Part shown: piece after piece, positions 10,259-20,931 of the stretch
Numbering within the stretch: the stretch's first letter is position 1
How the letters are laid out: each line of letters begins with the position of its first letter
Origin: Pratylenchus scribneri
Taxonomy: Eukaryota > Nematoda > Chromadorea > Rhabditida > Pratylenchidae
NCBI GenBank assembly: GCA_030063045.1
Contig: JAQSEB010000109.1
Location: 310,001-374,000 of the forward strand
Length of the DNA stretch: 64,000 nucleotides
Reading direction: 5' to 3'
Position numbers and translations under genes: made by a program
Notes under the pieces: model-generated
What the model was told of the DNA's origin: nothing
The model's database searches: none
What the model saw: the letters and a program-made list of their open reading frames with translations, nothing else

Positions 10259-10755
10259 TGAAAATCAATGATAAATTTCCCCTTCCCTTCTTCCCCCTTT
10301 TTTCCCCGATATCCATTCTTTCCTTTTACGGGCGTTGTTCGCCAAATACTGCGCTGAGCGCATCCATTCATTTTTTCCCCCAAATTTTACACTTTTTAAT
10401 CGCGCATTCGGCGCAAACAACCAGTTCCCCTTTTTTGTTCACATTTTGATAGCTATCGCATGATTTGAGCAATTTTGCCCCTTTTAATCATATAATTGTC
10501 TTCTATTCGGAGTTCTCTCCGCCATTCATTCATTCATTCAATTCAATCGCCAAAAAGTGTCCTTCCAATTCATTCATTCAATCCAATCAACCAAACACAT
10601 ATTTTTGTCCATTTTGTTCATAAATTTTTGTTATTTAATAAATTAAATAAAATTTAATATAATAAATTTCGCCTAAATTTCCCAACCCAATTTCACATCA
10701 ACAAAGCTCAGATAGGAGCAAAAAGTAAATTCCGAACAATTTACTCAACGTCAAA
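10259..10755 (+). repeat. probable 3' LTR of the BEL/Pao element (end approximate)
   Basis: The last coding stop is at 10232-10234. A purine run (AAGAAAAAAGGA) is followed at once by TG at 10259, which is the usual polypurine tract and LTR start. The next 500 bases are C/T-rich, contain repeated CATT units (10523-10575) and an AATAAA-type signal near 10639. The 3' end cannot be fixed without the 5' LTR; a CA near 10752 is one candidate. Confidence 0.45.
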
Positions 10756-12563
10756 AAGAAGCAATTTTTGATTAAGAATTTATTATTATATATATAATAT
10801 TATCCATGAATCTAAATTTATGATATATGATAGTCTTGTATAAAAATATTTTTATAAATATAATCTATTTTAAAAATTCGGTTTTATTAAAATAATTTTC
10901 TGCATTTCATAGATAAGATATTTTCTTGAATAAATTTAATTTTTCATAAAATATAGAAAAAAAATTAAATTAAATTATTCATATCCAATATTTTTCATCA
11001 ATTTTTAAATATTCTTCAGAGTCTACTTATAGACAGTGGAAGGCATTGCCAATTTCAAAAAATTGTACTAAAAAACTTGCTATCGCTTGGCAATAATATG
11101 CCACTGACGAAAATTGTGCCAAAGTCGAAATAAGGTTGGTTGGTCACCATCCAAATTCAACATGTCAACACCCGAACATGACATAAAAATGCTAATAAAT
11201 TGAGTGCTATCCCGGTATTACAATTTTTGTCATATATTCTGAGATTATTCTGAGATTACCTCATAATCTATCAGTTAGCCCCGCTTCTGGAACATACATA
11301 TTCAGAGATTATGATTCAAAATATGAAACAATCTGAAAATATTCTCAGATTATATCGCGTTCTTAATCTCAGAATATGGTGAAAATATGGTGAAAAAATG
11401 AATTCTCAGAATATATGAAATTCTGAGAATTTTTTTGAGAATATATCATATTCTCAGATGATATTTTCACCGTATTACAGCATGTAGTCTCAGATTATGG
11501 ACAAAATATAATTTCAATATTTCACTTAATCTCAGAATATTTTGAGAATATGAGGCAAAAATCTGATTCCCTTATTCTGATTTTCTCGCTCACTGTTCAG
11601 ATTTTTTCCATTGTTCGGATATCTTCGCGCACCCCGGGACCTAGAGAATCCCCGGATCAAGAACATGAAGATTTTATTTAAAAGTATTTCGAATTAAAAA
11701 ATTATTATTAAATAAAATATAAAAGTTGATAAAAAAATTATTTTAAATTTTATTTTACTTGTTTAAAAATTTTTGATGCTATTTAATTCCAATTTAAATT
11801 TATCACATTGCACACATATTCTTCTGTGAACAATTGTCTTAAAGATCAAAAATTTAATTGAAAATATATCTAATCGACATCTGCTTTTGAACATTTTGTT
11901 TATTATTTTTGTTGTTCCTTTCATTTCCTAAATTTTGTTTTTGTGCATTGTCATTGAACTTTGAGCTATTAAAAAATTATATGGAAGAAAAAAAAAACAA
12001 CAGCTGCAATTGTTAAATTTATTTGATCATTGGCAACAGAAAAAAATATTTACACCCTTCAGAATTGTGATTTATGTATTTTTGTTAAATAACGGAGTAT
12101 TTAAAAGCTCAGAGATAAAACATAAAATATCACAAAAAATAATATAATCAAACTACCAAATATTACAGCAACGAAAGCATTTAACATTATTTTCTGCCTT
12201 TTCATTCTAATTTCGGCAATTTGCTTATTGGAACTAATTCGATAAGGAAGCAATCAATTTGAGAAACAATATACCATTTACCTAATAGCTATAAAGTCCT
12301 AAAATTTTTTAAATTTTTTCATAACTAAAAAATTCCTGTTTAAATGTTGCATTTTTTATAAGAAAAAAAATACGAAACTTCTTAAATTTAAAAAATTTTA
12401 TTATAATTAAAAATGATTTAATATTTTCAACTGATAATTATTTCCACACTCTGCTGATGACCTATAGCCAAAATAATATCCCAGAGTTGATGGTATTGAA
12501 GCATCTCTTTATTTGATACCATAAATTTGCGTTAAAAATTAACATTTTTAAAATATTTTAAAG
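10756..12563. other. AT-rich stretch with a palindrome-rich cluster, no convincing gene
   Basis: Apart from the TCTGAGAATAT cluster at 11225-11600 I see no exon set. A minus-strand frame ending at TAA near 12107 codes for about 45 residues with one strong hydrophobic segment preceded by basic residues (a tail-anchor-like end), but no upstream exon could be joined, so it is not called as a gene. Confidence 0.5.
11225..11600. repeat. cluster of inverted TTCTGAGAATAT-like motifs
   Basis: Within 375 bases, TCTGAGAATAT-like words and their reverse complements (ATATTCTCAGA, CTCAGATTAT) occur more than ten times in both orientations, often within a helical turn or two of each other. This could fold into hairpins and resembles the inside of an inverted-repeat transposon. 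I could not define clear ends or a target duplication. Confidence 0.5.
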
Positions 12564-12740
12564 GCCCAAACCTACCGTTCAAGAGCAAACTGCGAAACTG
12601 CCTGTGAAAGTTCTTGCAATCAAATGTACCGACCAAAACGAGAATACGAGAAATGCAAGGGTTCTTGCGGAAATTTTTGCCGTGACTGCGGATTGGAAAT
12701 GAATTGTATGGGCTCCAAAATTCAAGGCTCTTCGGGATAA
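12564..12740 (+). CDS. Cys-rich small protein, terminal exon (5' part not found)
   Basis: An acceptor TTTTAAAG at 12563 opens a 58-codon frame ending at TAA 12738-12740. It has eight cysteines in a regular pattern, C-x3-C-x3-C-x12-C-x3-C-x3-C-x2-C-x5-C, so the CX3CX3C unit occurs twice. A polyadenylation-like AATAAA follows at about 12778. Spacing and small size suggest a disulphide-bonded secreted or surface protein. I found no upstream exon with an ATG and signal peptide, so secretion is inferred only from the cysteines. No known family is recognised. It is one of the few plus-strand coding segments outside the retroelement. Confidence 0.45.
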   Translation, partial: AQTYRSRANCETACESSCNQMYRPKREYEKCKGSCGNFCRDCGLEMNCMGSKIQGSSG

Positions 12741-13166
12741 GATGAAGTGAAGAGCCATCGTTAATTGAAGAATGAGAAATAAAATTGATAAAATAACCAA
12801 ATTTTGAAAGATTACTATTTTTCTACTATAAATTAATTATTTTTTTTAACATTATGAATTAAGCATTTTTTGTACTTGTCATTAAAATATTTTTTGTCAT
12901 CAAAATTATTTCTTGGAAAATGTAGGAACAGCAAAGATAAAAAAAACGAATTTAGCATTTGGCTGGGTCATCTTTAATCAATGAATGACCTCAATTTTTG
13001 GAGTTTAGAGAAAGAAAATATTCTTTGCAAGCATTTCATTCTTTCCCATCTCTATTTACAAATTGATTGGGTGATAAGATTTTATATAAAAAATGAATTA
13101 AGAACAGATTTAAAAAATAAGTCTGAATCGAACTAAGATTTCATTAAATAGCTCATTCATTTTTTT
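12741..13166. other. intergenic, AT-rich
   Basis: I see nothing coding here beyond the probable 3' UTR and AATAAA of the preceding Cys-rich exon. Confidence 0.5.
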
Positions 13167-13400
13167 TTATTCATTATTCAACATTTCTTCCATCCGATCT
13201 TTCAACCAATAGAGTACATGAATTGGTATTGGCCCATATAAATATTTAGGCCGATGCGATATTTTTGCATCGGTGGTAATTGTTCGCATTGTAAAATTCA
13301 GCAATTTTTGGTTTGTTCGGCGCAAATGAATTTCCAGTTTATAATCGTAATGGAGACCGCCCGTAACAACTTGACGGCAAATTAGCAACGATGATGACGA
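13167..13400 (-). CDS. orphan terminal exon with a QVVTG motif, weakly cystatin-like
   Basis: An acceptor (TTTTAAAG at 13401-13402, minus strand) opens 77 codons to TAA at 13167. The frame begins SSSSLLICRQVVTGG and continues with alternating hydrophobic strand-like residues (HYDYKLEIHL). Q-x-V-x-G followed by a Tyr-rich strand is the hallmark of cystatins, inhibitors of papain-like proteases. The N-terminal glycine, the preceding helix and the C-terminal PW hairpin are not visible in this exon, so the match may be chance. No upstream exon was found before the minisatellite at 13.5 kb. It could be a fragment of a larger or broken gene. Confidence 0.35.
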   Translation of the reverse strand, partial: SSSSLLICRQVVTGGLHYDYKLEIHLRRTNQKLLNFTMRTITTDAKISHRPKYLYGPIPIHVLYWLKDRMEEMLNNE

Positions 13401-13539
13401 CTTTAAAAGGAAAGAGATGAAAAAAAAGCAATTAGGGAGAGCGATAAAATTCGTCGAAAAATATTCGTATATTTAATTTTTAAAATATAAAACAAATTGT
13501 TAGATTCCAAAATACAAGTTTATTATTTAAAAAATGTGT

Positions 13540-14015
13540 TTCAATTAAAATGTATTTTCGATTAAGAAAAATGTGTTTTTGATTAATTGAAAAATGTGTT
13601 TTTGATTAATTGAAAAATGTGTTTTTGATTAATTGAAAAATGTGTTTTGATTAATTGAAAAATGTGTTTTTGATTAATTGAAAAATGTGTTTTTGATTAA
13701 TTGAAAAATGTGTTTTTGATTAATTGAAAAATGTGTTTTTGATTAATTGAAAAATGTGTTTTTGATTAATTGAAAAATGTGTTTTTGATTAATTGAAAAA
13801 TGCGTTTTTGATTAATTGAAAAATGTGTTTTTGATTAATTGAAAAATGTGTTTTTGATTAATTGAAAAATGTGTTTTTGATTAATTGAAAAATGTGTTTT
13901 TGATTAATTGAAAAATGTGTTTTGATTAAAAAAATGTATTTTCGATTAATTGAAAAATGTGTTTTTGATTAAAAATGTATTTTAATGTTAAAAATGTCTT
14001 TGATTAATCAATAAA
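13540..14015. repeat. 23-bp minisatellite (unit GATTAATTGAAAAATGTGTTTTT)
   Basis: About 15 nearly perfect copies of a 23-base unit run from about 13580 to 13920, with degenerate units at both ends. In reverse complement the unit contains AAAAACACATTTTTC and AATTAATC, which it shares with the array in paramyosin intron 18. Confidence 0.95.
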
Positions 14016-14122
14016 AACACATAGATTAACCTTAGAATCTAATTTTTGTCAAAATTACACGCAAATATATGATATTTTATTATTCGCCCTAACTCCTCTG
14101 GTCTAATGTGTCAATAAACTTT

Positions 14123-15634
14123 TTATAACATTACATTATTTTCTGGTCGAATTGTATGCAAACCATTTTTTTGCTTCTGTTCGAAATCTTCAAGTAGAGC
14201 ATGCATTGCGTTGAGCAAAAGATTTGCATCTTCTGGGATAGATATACGTGGAAAATCGATTAACATAATTTGTTCATCTCCGACTCCAATATCCTTTAAT
14301 TTTGAGAAATGTTTTTTAAACTATCTTTAATTTGAACCTGTTGGATTTTAAAAAATTTTCTATAACTTTCGTCTTGCCACAAATCAATTTTGATCCTTCT
14401 GTACCTTGGCTCAATATCCATCGTATATTCCAACATTTTAGTCAATATTTTCTTTTGAACTGGCAAATTCTCTGCCTGATTTGAAATAATTTGCTGCTGA
14501 GAATCTACATTTGTGTCCTGAATATATAAATTAAATTAATCGATTTTTTATATATTAAGCTATTTACCAATATCGATTTAGAACTGAGCCTGCTTTCCTT
14601 ATTCAATTTTATTTAAATTTATTTTTTTATTTGTTTTGTGGCTGACAATAGTGCTGTCCAAAAATCATTTTGTTTTTTTTCCAACTTTTTATCTCATACG
14701 CTTGTAATTGTTATATTTTCATATTTTTTTTTTTGAATTTTTCCGAAGTATTTATAGTTTTTAAGTCAATTTTAAACTGTTAGACATAGTCAAAGTTCAC
14801 CACTAACGCTTTTCTCCAGCGCATAAGCTTTCTAAATATTTATTAAAAAGAAAACGAAAAAAATTTTTTCCAAATAAGAGGAAAATTAGAATATTATCGA
14901 AAATTTATAAAATTCTATTCTAATACATATATCATACATTGTTATTAATATGATTAGTTGGAATTGCCTCATTTTTCTTGGCCATCTTCTTTTCCTTCTT
15001 AATTTTCTTCTTCTCTTCCATCTTCTTTTTCTTTTCTCTTTTCTTTTCCTTCTTCTTCAATTTTCGGTGCTTCTTCTTTTTATTTTTATGGTTTTTATTA
15101 ATTCCTCTTGCTTCTATCTCCAATTTCATCTCATCTATTTGTTCCTTCAATTTGCCATTTTCAATTTTGAGTTCATTGTTTTCGACTCTAACATTTCCAA
15201 TTTCCTCTTTAATTTCTCTTATCATTGACAAGTATTCATCTTCCAATTTGGTTAATTTTTCTTCAACCATTTCACTCTTTTCCTTTTGTTTCTAATAATT
15301 GACATTTTAAATTTATCAACAAAAAATTGGCATATTTTTAAAAATATTTATTTATTTAAAATTCACCTCAGTAAGCATAAAATTCATTGTCACAATTCTG
15401 TTGTTGAATTTGCGGTCAATTTCATTTAAATCCATCTTATTGGCCAGTTTAATATTTTTCATTTCTTTGGCCAAAATAAGCAAATCGGACTGAAAAATAA
15501 TTTATTTAAATATTTAAAAAATGAAAATATAAAAATTTTACTTTTAAATTCCTGAATTCTTCTAACAAATTTCCCTGGCAAATTTTGTCTGGCGTCAAAT
15601 CAATTAAATCATCATCAGAATTTGTGTTCTCCAT
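14123..15634 (-). CDS. uncharacterised lysine-rich coiled-coil protein, 6 exons
   Basis: Exons: 15542-15634, 15367-15489, 14938-15291, 14568-14597, 14338-14517 and 14123-14293. All lie in phase 0 and give 316 residues. The product opens with an acidic MENTNSDDDLIDL segment and continues with a helical region. Exon 3 carries a long heptad-like Glu/Lys/Leu coiled coil followed by a Lys-dominated block (about residues 150-185), which could be a nuclear localisation signal. Exon 5 is mixed charge, and exon 6 ends at TAA 14123-14125. Exon 3 would itself stop at 14932 if its GTATGA donor is not used, giving a shorter 191-residue product. The 30-base exon 4 is the least certain. I do not recognise a family. 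Low-complexity charge makes function guesses unsafe. Confidence 0.55.
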
Positions 15635-17198
15635 ATTTTTAATGTAAATTAATAATTTAAATATTTTAATTAAGCAAATTGAAAAAATTATAAAATAATT
15701 GGAGGAAACATTCGAAAATGGAATTGACTTCAATATTTTGTGGAAAATTCTCGCAAAAATACACCAATCACAATTCCAATAGACGATTAAATATTTTTAA
15801 GCAATTTTCCCATCCATTTAAAAATTTTATTTTTTAATCCTCATCATAATTATAAATCAAAATTCTCTATATTTTTTCAAGTAATTTTTCATAAGAATGG
15901 CATTAAATCGAAAAATAACATCAAAGATTGTTGACATTGACAAAATTGAAAAGAATGCGGATTAAAAATTGACAAAATTGAAAAGAATGCGGATTAAAAA
16001 TTGGGTATAATTATAATTATTGATAATATATATATAAATAATATAATTATTGCTCAGCTATTGATTTGCGTAGGATTACTGTATACATTTTTAAAATCCC
16101 TAGGGGAATATTTTTGAATCACTAAAAATTGAGAAAATTTGCATTCTAACTCCTTAATTGGTAACACTGCGCTTTTCCCAACTAGTTAATTTTGGTCGCT
16201 TTTTTCCACGTTATTCACTCCGCTCCGTTCAATCCCATCCTGACCTTTGATAAATGGAAAATTAAATTTTTTCATAATGAAATAATTTATGGATTTTGGA
16301 ATTTTTGGAAATATAAGTATGCTATATTACATTTTTTCAGAAATTTATTTTTAATATTTTTTTTCCATAATTTTTGGTTGAAAAAAATTTTGGATTTTTT
16401 TCTTGTTTTTTTTATTTTTTACAAAATTTTCTGGAGAAATAAGTTTAAAAATCATCAAATTTTTTTTTATAATTTTAAAATATCGCATAATAAATTTTCT
16501 TTTCTTAAAATTTATATTTTTTTTCATAATTTTTCTCTTATATTTTCATTCTTTTAAAAATCATTCTGTTAAAATTTCCTCTTTTTGTTTTTTTTTGAAC
16601 CGGTTTACAAACCATCCATTGCGTGGATTCCAAATGCCATATTTGAATTCCCCATGGCCGAAACCCCAGATTCCCAATTTTCATCCGCCAACGGCATTAC
16701 ATTTTATATAGGGTTAGCTCTGGGGCGGGATATGGCCAAATCATGACCTATGCACCTTCTAACACGAACTTGTTCTTGGACAAGCCCCACATCCCAGCAA
16801 ACTATATATTATTTTGAAGCCCCCATTCTTCTGGATGGCAATAAAGAAACTCCTCACGAAAATATCAATATACAAAAAAGTTATGAACGAATATGTAAAA
16901 ATTTGGGTCAAATTCAAAGTCCAAAAACCGGTTTTCACCTTCTGCTAACCATGTGGCCGAAATCAACTTCAAACCAGATCGTTCCCAAATTAGTCTATAC
17001 GCGTGCATTCCTGATACAATTTTTCTAAATACACCTCCCGAAACCCAACCCGAACCTTATCCGAAAATTTTAGCGACATTTTTTTCCTTTTAGCTTTTTA
17101 TATTTTTTTTCGAATTAAACGAAAACATGAATAAATTTTAGTAAAAATTTGATAAATGTTTATTAAAATAATTCATCCACAATTTAGACTATTTGCTT
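15635..17198. other. AT-rich intergenic stretch
   Basis: A 32-base direct tandem pair lies near 15936-15998. 16260-16600 is strongly T-rich on the plus strand. 16600-17080 is less AT-rich and contains open frames on plus, but I find no splice-consistent model or recognisable protein in it. Confidence 0.5.
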
Positions 17199-17514
17199 TC
17201 ATGAACATTTCTTCTCACAAAATCCACCAGGGCCCCCTCCTTTTGCATTGCAGTACCAATTTCTCGGGCATTCAGAATCATAAATACAATGTTGATGTGT
17301 ATCGTCGTCGCCCGTGGGGGTTAAGCATTCTTGCATACAAAATCCGGCACAGCACCAATTTTTTGGACATTGGAAATCCGAAACGCACTTTTTTAGGGCC
17401 TTTAAATATTATTAAAATAAAATTTTTAAAATATTTAATTTGTACCATTAATGTCTTTAGAGAATGTGTTGTAAAGAGGATTATTGTGAATAAAAATGTG
17501 AAAAATTTAATCAT
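17199..17514 (-). CDS. small secreted Cys-rich protein, two-module, 2 exons
   Basis: Exon 1 (17446-17514) codes for 23 residues, MIKFFTFLFTIILFTTHSL..., a clear signal peptide. A 46-bp intron (GT at 17444-17445, AG at 17400-17401) joins in phase to exon 2 (17199-17399, stop TGA), for 89 residues in all. The mature part has two modules with the same framework. The first is C-x5-C-P-K-N-W-C-C-x3-C-x3-C. The second is C-x5-C-P-R-N-W-Y-C, then a Gly-rich loop, then C-x3-C. The first Cys of the CC pair is Tyr in the second module, so there are 11 cysteines, an odd number. It should enter the secretory pathway and form disulphides. I recognise no family; small EB- or WAP-like modules are the nearest in style. 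Short exons hid it from simple ORF scanning. Confidence 0.6.
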
Positions 17515-17603
17515 CTTCTTTATTTCTAAGATAAAAATATTAAGAAAAATTTTTAAAAAGTGCTTTCAAAAATAAAAATTATAAAATATAAATGTGATAT
17601 TTA

Positions 17604-18204
17604 TTATATATAGAATGTATTTAAATATTGGGGATGGGCGGATTGTGCATTAAAAAATTGCATATTAATAAAGCTAATGTTAGCATTTTCAAAATGAATA
17701 TTCTGATCGTCTTTTGATCGATTATGGTTCGTGCTCGCTTCTTCTTTCCATAATGTTTCCCAAATGCAAACAATTGAATAAAAACACCAGCTTGTATGTT
17801 GAAATGCGGTAGTCAATGTAAAATAGAAAAGTGCCAATGTTGTTTTTTTGTTTGGATCACCTAAAATTACTATAATTTGTATAAATGTATTCAAAAATTA
17901 AATATACAAATTTTAGCCCATGAATATTTATTATAATTTTGAATCATAATCCATTGCATTAGAAATGTAGTAGCATTTATCATTAAGAGATGAGCAAATC
18001 CAAAAATTGCAATTAATGATCCCTTTGGGACAATTATCTAGGAAAAAATGATTCTAAATAATTACTTTTTAATAAAACGGTGTACCTTCGGCTTCCAAGT
18101 TATATAAATAATTTGTGTAAAGAAAAACAGTATTATAGAAAAATGGCTAATTAAAGACCATATTAACCAGAGGGCTGCTAGATGTATTTTATTACAGATT
18201 TGTA
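17604..18204 (-). CDS. partial multi-pass membrane protein, otopetrin-like
   Basis: Three exons join in frame: 18086-18204, 17908-18037 and 17604-17860 (stop TAA). They code for a hydrophobic segment ending FFFTQIIYITWKPK, then a segment with FGFAHLLMINATTFLMQW, then a third with a membrane segment followed by a polar tail. The order of a Q-x-Y-F membrane end, a polar link, then an F-G-x-x-H-x-x-x-x-N segment is what I recall for otopetrin proton channels, judged by eye. Otopetrins have 12 membrane segments, so most of the N-terminal part is missing. Only 130 bases separate the first exon from receptor gene A, so the copy is truncated or the upstream part is elsewhere. Alternatives are an unrelated membrane protein or a pseudogene. 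Confidence 0.4.
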
Positions 18205-18334
18205 CTTTATTTTGACTTTGTTAATATTTAATAAACTTTTTTTCACGAAATTATATAAAAATTATTAACATATAATATTTATAAATAAAAATATTAATTG
18301 AATATATAAAAAAAGTTCTTAATAAAATTGTTCT

Positions 18335-20931
18335 TCAAGTTGTTGTTGATTGCAACGGAACAACGATTGTTGTTCCTTTTTTGAATGGAGCCAACAACGC
18401 ATCTCGATATGGTCGAAAGGTCCAAAGAGTGGCCAAAGGATTGAAAATTGGCAGCCAACTATTTATAAAAAAATTGATAAATCCTTCGTTCGTATTCACC
18501 ACTTTTATAAAAATAAAGCCAACGAAAAAAAGGGCAAAAATTGCTTGTGAAATAAGCGGAAAACTGGCCTAAAATTTATTTAAAAATTATTATTTGCATT
18601 TAATTTTAAATAATATAATATATAATTAAATTTTTTTTTCAGAAAAAAATTATTCTTCGAAATTAATTTTAGGTAATTCTCACAATAATAATTAAGCTTT
18701 TAGTCAATTGTTTATTCAGTTCCTTCAGCCGTTCATTCATTGCATGGGCGGCCACATATTTGACCATTTGTCGACTACAAAAAATAATAATTGAATAGCA
18801 AAGGAAATAGCAAAACATAATAAATAATACAACAATCTTTTTTGTAGATTCCTTAATTATTGATTTTTAATTTTTTTTTTATTTTCTGATTAATTCTCAC
18901 CTTCAATTCAAATGCTATAAATGTGATATTCTCGTTGAAATCAATGGAAAGATTGGAAACATCGATGGAATCATTTAATAATGGCTTTATAATTGAAAAA
19001 TAACGGCCAAATGTGATTATGACTAAACAAATAATTGGTGCAGTAAGGAAGAGCAGATATCGGCAAATTGTTATTTTCACGCTTCTAAAATTTTTTTATT
19101 AATTTTAATTAAATTTTATAAAAGTAAATTATATTATTGTGTTGTGAAATTTGTGGATTTTTTTAAAAAAAAACTTAAATTTTAAAATTAAATAAAGGAA
19201 ATATTTAACTAACCGAAAACAAACATTTAAATTGCCAAAAAAAAATATGAAATTCCTTAAAAATCATTACATTTTAATATAACTCATAAAGACGCATTGA
19301 ATATAATTTTTCTCGATTTTATCAAAATTAAAAGGTATAAAACTGTTTAAAACCAATTTCCTTTTGGATCAAAATAAGTTAGAACTAAATTTACGCAAAA
19401 TCATATTCAGATTCTTGACAAGATATATCAATCAATTGAATATAAAGATTAATTATTTTTAAGATAAAATTCCGAATATTTACCTATAATTTTTTTAGAA
19501 TTTTCATTCAATGTTTTTTTTTGAATAATTTCATGTTTTTTAAGAATTCAAATGTTTTTTCGGCTAATTAAATATCAAAACGATTTTTTGTCCATCCAAT
19601 TCGGAACTTTTTTGAATCTAATTGGTTGAAAACAAAGAATTTCCATAGTAAACTTTTTTGGGGCTAGGGTTAGGGTTATGGTCCGGCTTTGGTTCTAGGG
19701 CTAGGTTTAGGGATAGGTTAGGTTCAGGGGCTTGGCCATAACTTGTTGAGTTATGCGCAATTTTTTGGCCATAAGTTTTTTGGCCATAACTCCATCTCCA
19801 ATGGACCAATTAACTTCATCTAAAATTTCAATAATACCCTTTTTCCTTGGTTATCGAATGGTATATAGAGCAGAGCCTAATTCTAATATTAAAAAGTTTA
19901 TTTTAAATTCATTTTCAATAAATTAGAATTAAATGCAAAAAAGGTCGAAATTAAATGCATGAAAATTCTTTATTACTTTATTTTAATTAAAAATCTAGTT
20001 ACTTTAAAAATATTCTAATTTTAATTAAAAGTTTAATCCGCAAGTATCGGTTAAGCAAGCAAATAAATATGAAAATATTACCGAATCAAGACCAAATAGC
20101 GATAAATAAATTGGACAGCAATGGCAAAAACATCCAAATGCAAGAAAAAATGCCATAATAATTGCAACCACCACAAATACATTGGATCATTGATAAACAA
20201 TGGACGAATCAAATAGCCATCAAATAAGAAAAAAACAATGTTTCCAGCTGCATCAATGTAAGTTGCATACTATAAAAAAAATATAAGGATATAATATTAT
20301 TTATAATTTTAATTAAAACGAAAAGTTATTTTCTTCCTCTAATTCGGTTCTTTTTAGCCTCTAATTTGACTATTTTTGTTTTCCTTTGGAAAACTTTTTA
20401 AGGGCTAGGGTTAGGGTTAGGGTTAGGTTAGGGGTGGCATGGGATTAGGGGCTAGAGACTTGGGATATGTTGGGGTTAGGGGCTTGGACATAATTTTGTT
20501 TAATTATGGCCATTTTTGTGATAATGTTTTTGGCCAAATTATGACCAAATGGCCAATTTAAATGATCTTAATTGCATTTAATATTTTTTTGTAGGCTATC
20601 GATTGGTAAATTATAGATTTTTACAGACTAAAATTTAGCCAAATTATGGCCAAAAAAACATTTTTCGCAAAATTAGAGGCTGAATTATAGAAAGGAAAAA
20701 AAGTATAATTAATTAATATGAAAAATCAAAAGAAAATCCTACTGGAATGGCAATGCACATAATGACCAATGCTAGAATGTCCAAAATGCATGTTTGGAGC
20801 AGTACCCGACTATGGAGCCACATTTCTTTTGGTGTTCGATGAAGAATAAGCCAAAGAAGGGTGAAATTCAGTAAAAATCCCAATGGGGGAATTAATAGGG
20901 AATTTATGCGGAAAATTGAATTTAATGCCAT
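18335..20931 (-). CDS. serpentine chemoreceptor A (Str superfamily-like), 5 exons
   Basis: Exons: 20743-20931, 20082-20269, 18901-19084, 18684-18851 and 18335-18568, giving 320 residues with intact phases. Exon 1 has TM1-TM2 with an N-terminal MALNSIFRIN and the inter-helix RTPKEMW motif. Exon 4 carries NERLKELNKQLTKSL, the cytoplasmic loop before TM6 typical of Str/Srd/Srh receptors. Exon 5 ends TM7 with NPLATLWTFRPYRDAL, matching the family's (D/N)P...PYR end. Such receptors are G-protein-coupled and usually sense odorants in sensory neurons. The tail differs from B and C (GTTIVVPLQSTTT). Introns 1 and 2 hold telomere-like GGGTTA repeats. Genes B, C and D are paralogues in the same orientation. 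Confidence 0.8.
19615..19830. repeat. TTAGGG-like tract in intron 2 of receptor A
   Basis: Degenerate GGGCTAGGGTTAGGGTTA units run from about 19661 to 19740 and are followed by repeated TTGGCCATAA words. The arrangement is nearly the same as in intron 1 of the same gene (20330-20580), so both are copies of one dispersed repeat and not chromosome ends. Confidence 0.7.
20330..20580. repeat. TTAGGG-like tract in intron 1 of receptor A
   Basis: GGGCTAGGGTTAGGGTTAGG lies at about 20403-20435, then GGGGTTAGGGGCTTGGACAT and ATTATGGCC-type words follow. It shares the core and the right flank with the tract at 19615-19830. Confidence 0.7.

Larger units (their letters stand above)
1..10755 (+). mobile_element. 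BEL/Pao LTR retroelement with envelope-like region, 5' end outside the window
   Basis: The segment reads in one frame from base 2 to 10234, broken only by TAA at 6068-6070 and TGA at 9320-9322. The order is gag zinc knuckles, aspartic protease, reverse transcriptase, RNase H, integrase, an SR-rich region, an envelope-like glycoprotein and then a likely polypurine tract and 3' LTR. This order (protease-RT-RNaseH-integrase with the Pao-type peptidase A17 arrangement) is that of BEL/Pao elements, and nematode members with an env-like gene are known. The gag start and 5' LTR lie upstream of the window. Its base composition is clearly less AT-rich than the flanks. The 3' boundary is approximate because no 5' LTR is available for comparison. 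Confidence 0.9.

Noticed and set aside
13540..14015. CRISPR-like regular repeats
   Set aside because: Units are directly adjacent without unique spacers, in a eukaryotic genome; it is a minisatellite.
20400..20440. Chromosome end or telomere
   Set aside because: The tract is short, degenerate, intronic and repeated elsewhere with the same flanks, so it is a dispersed repeat.
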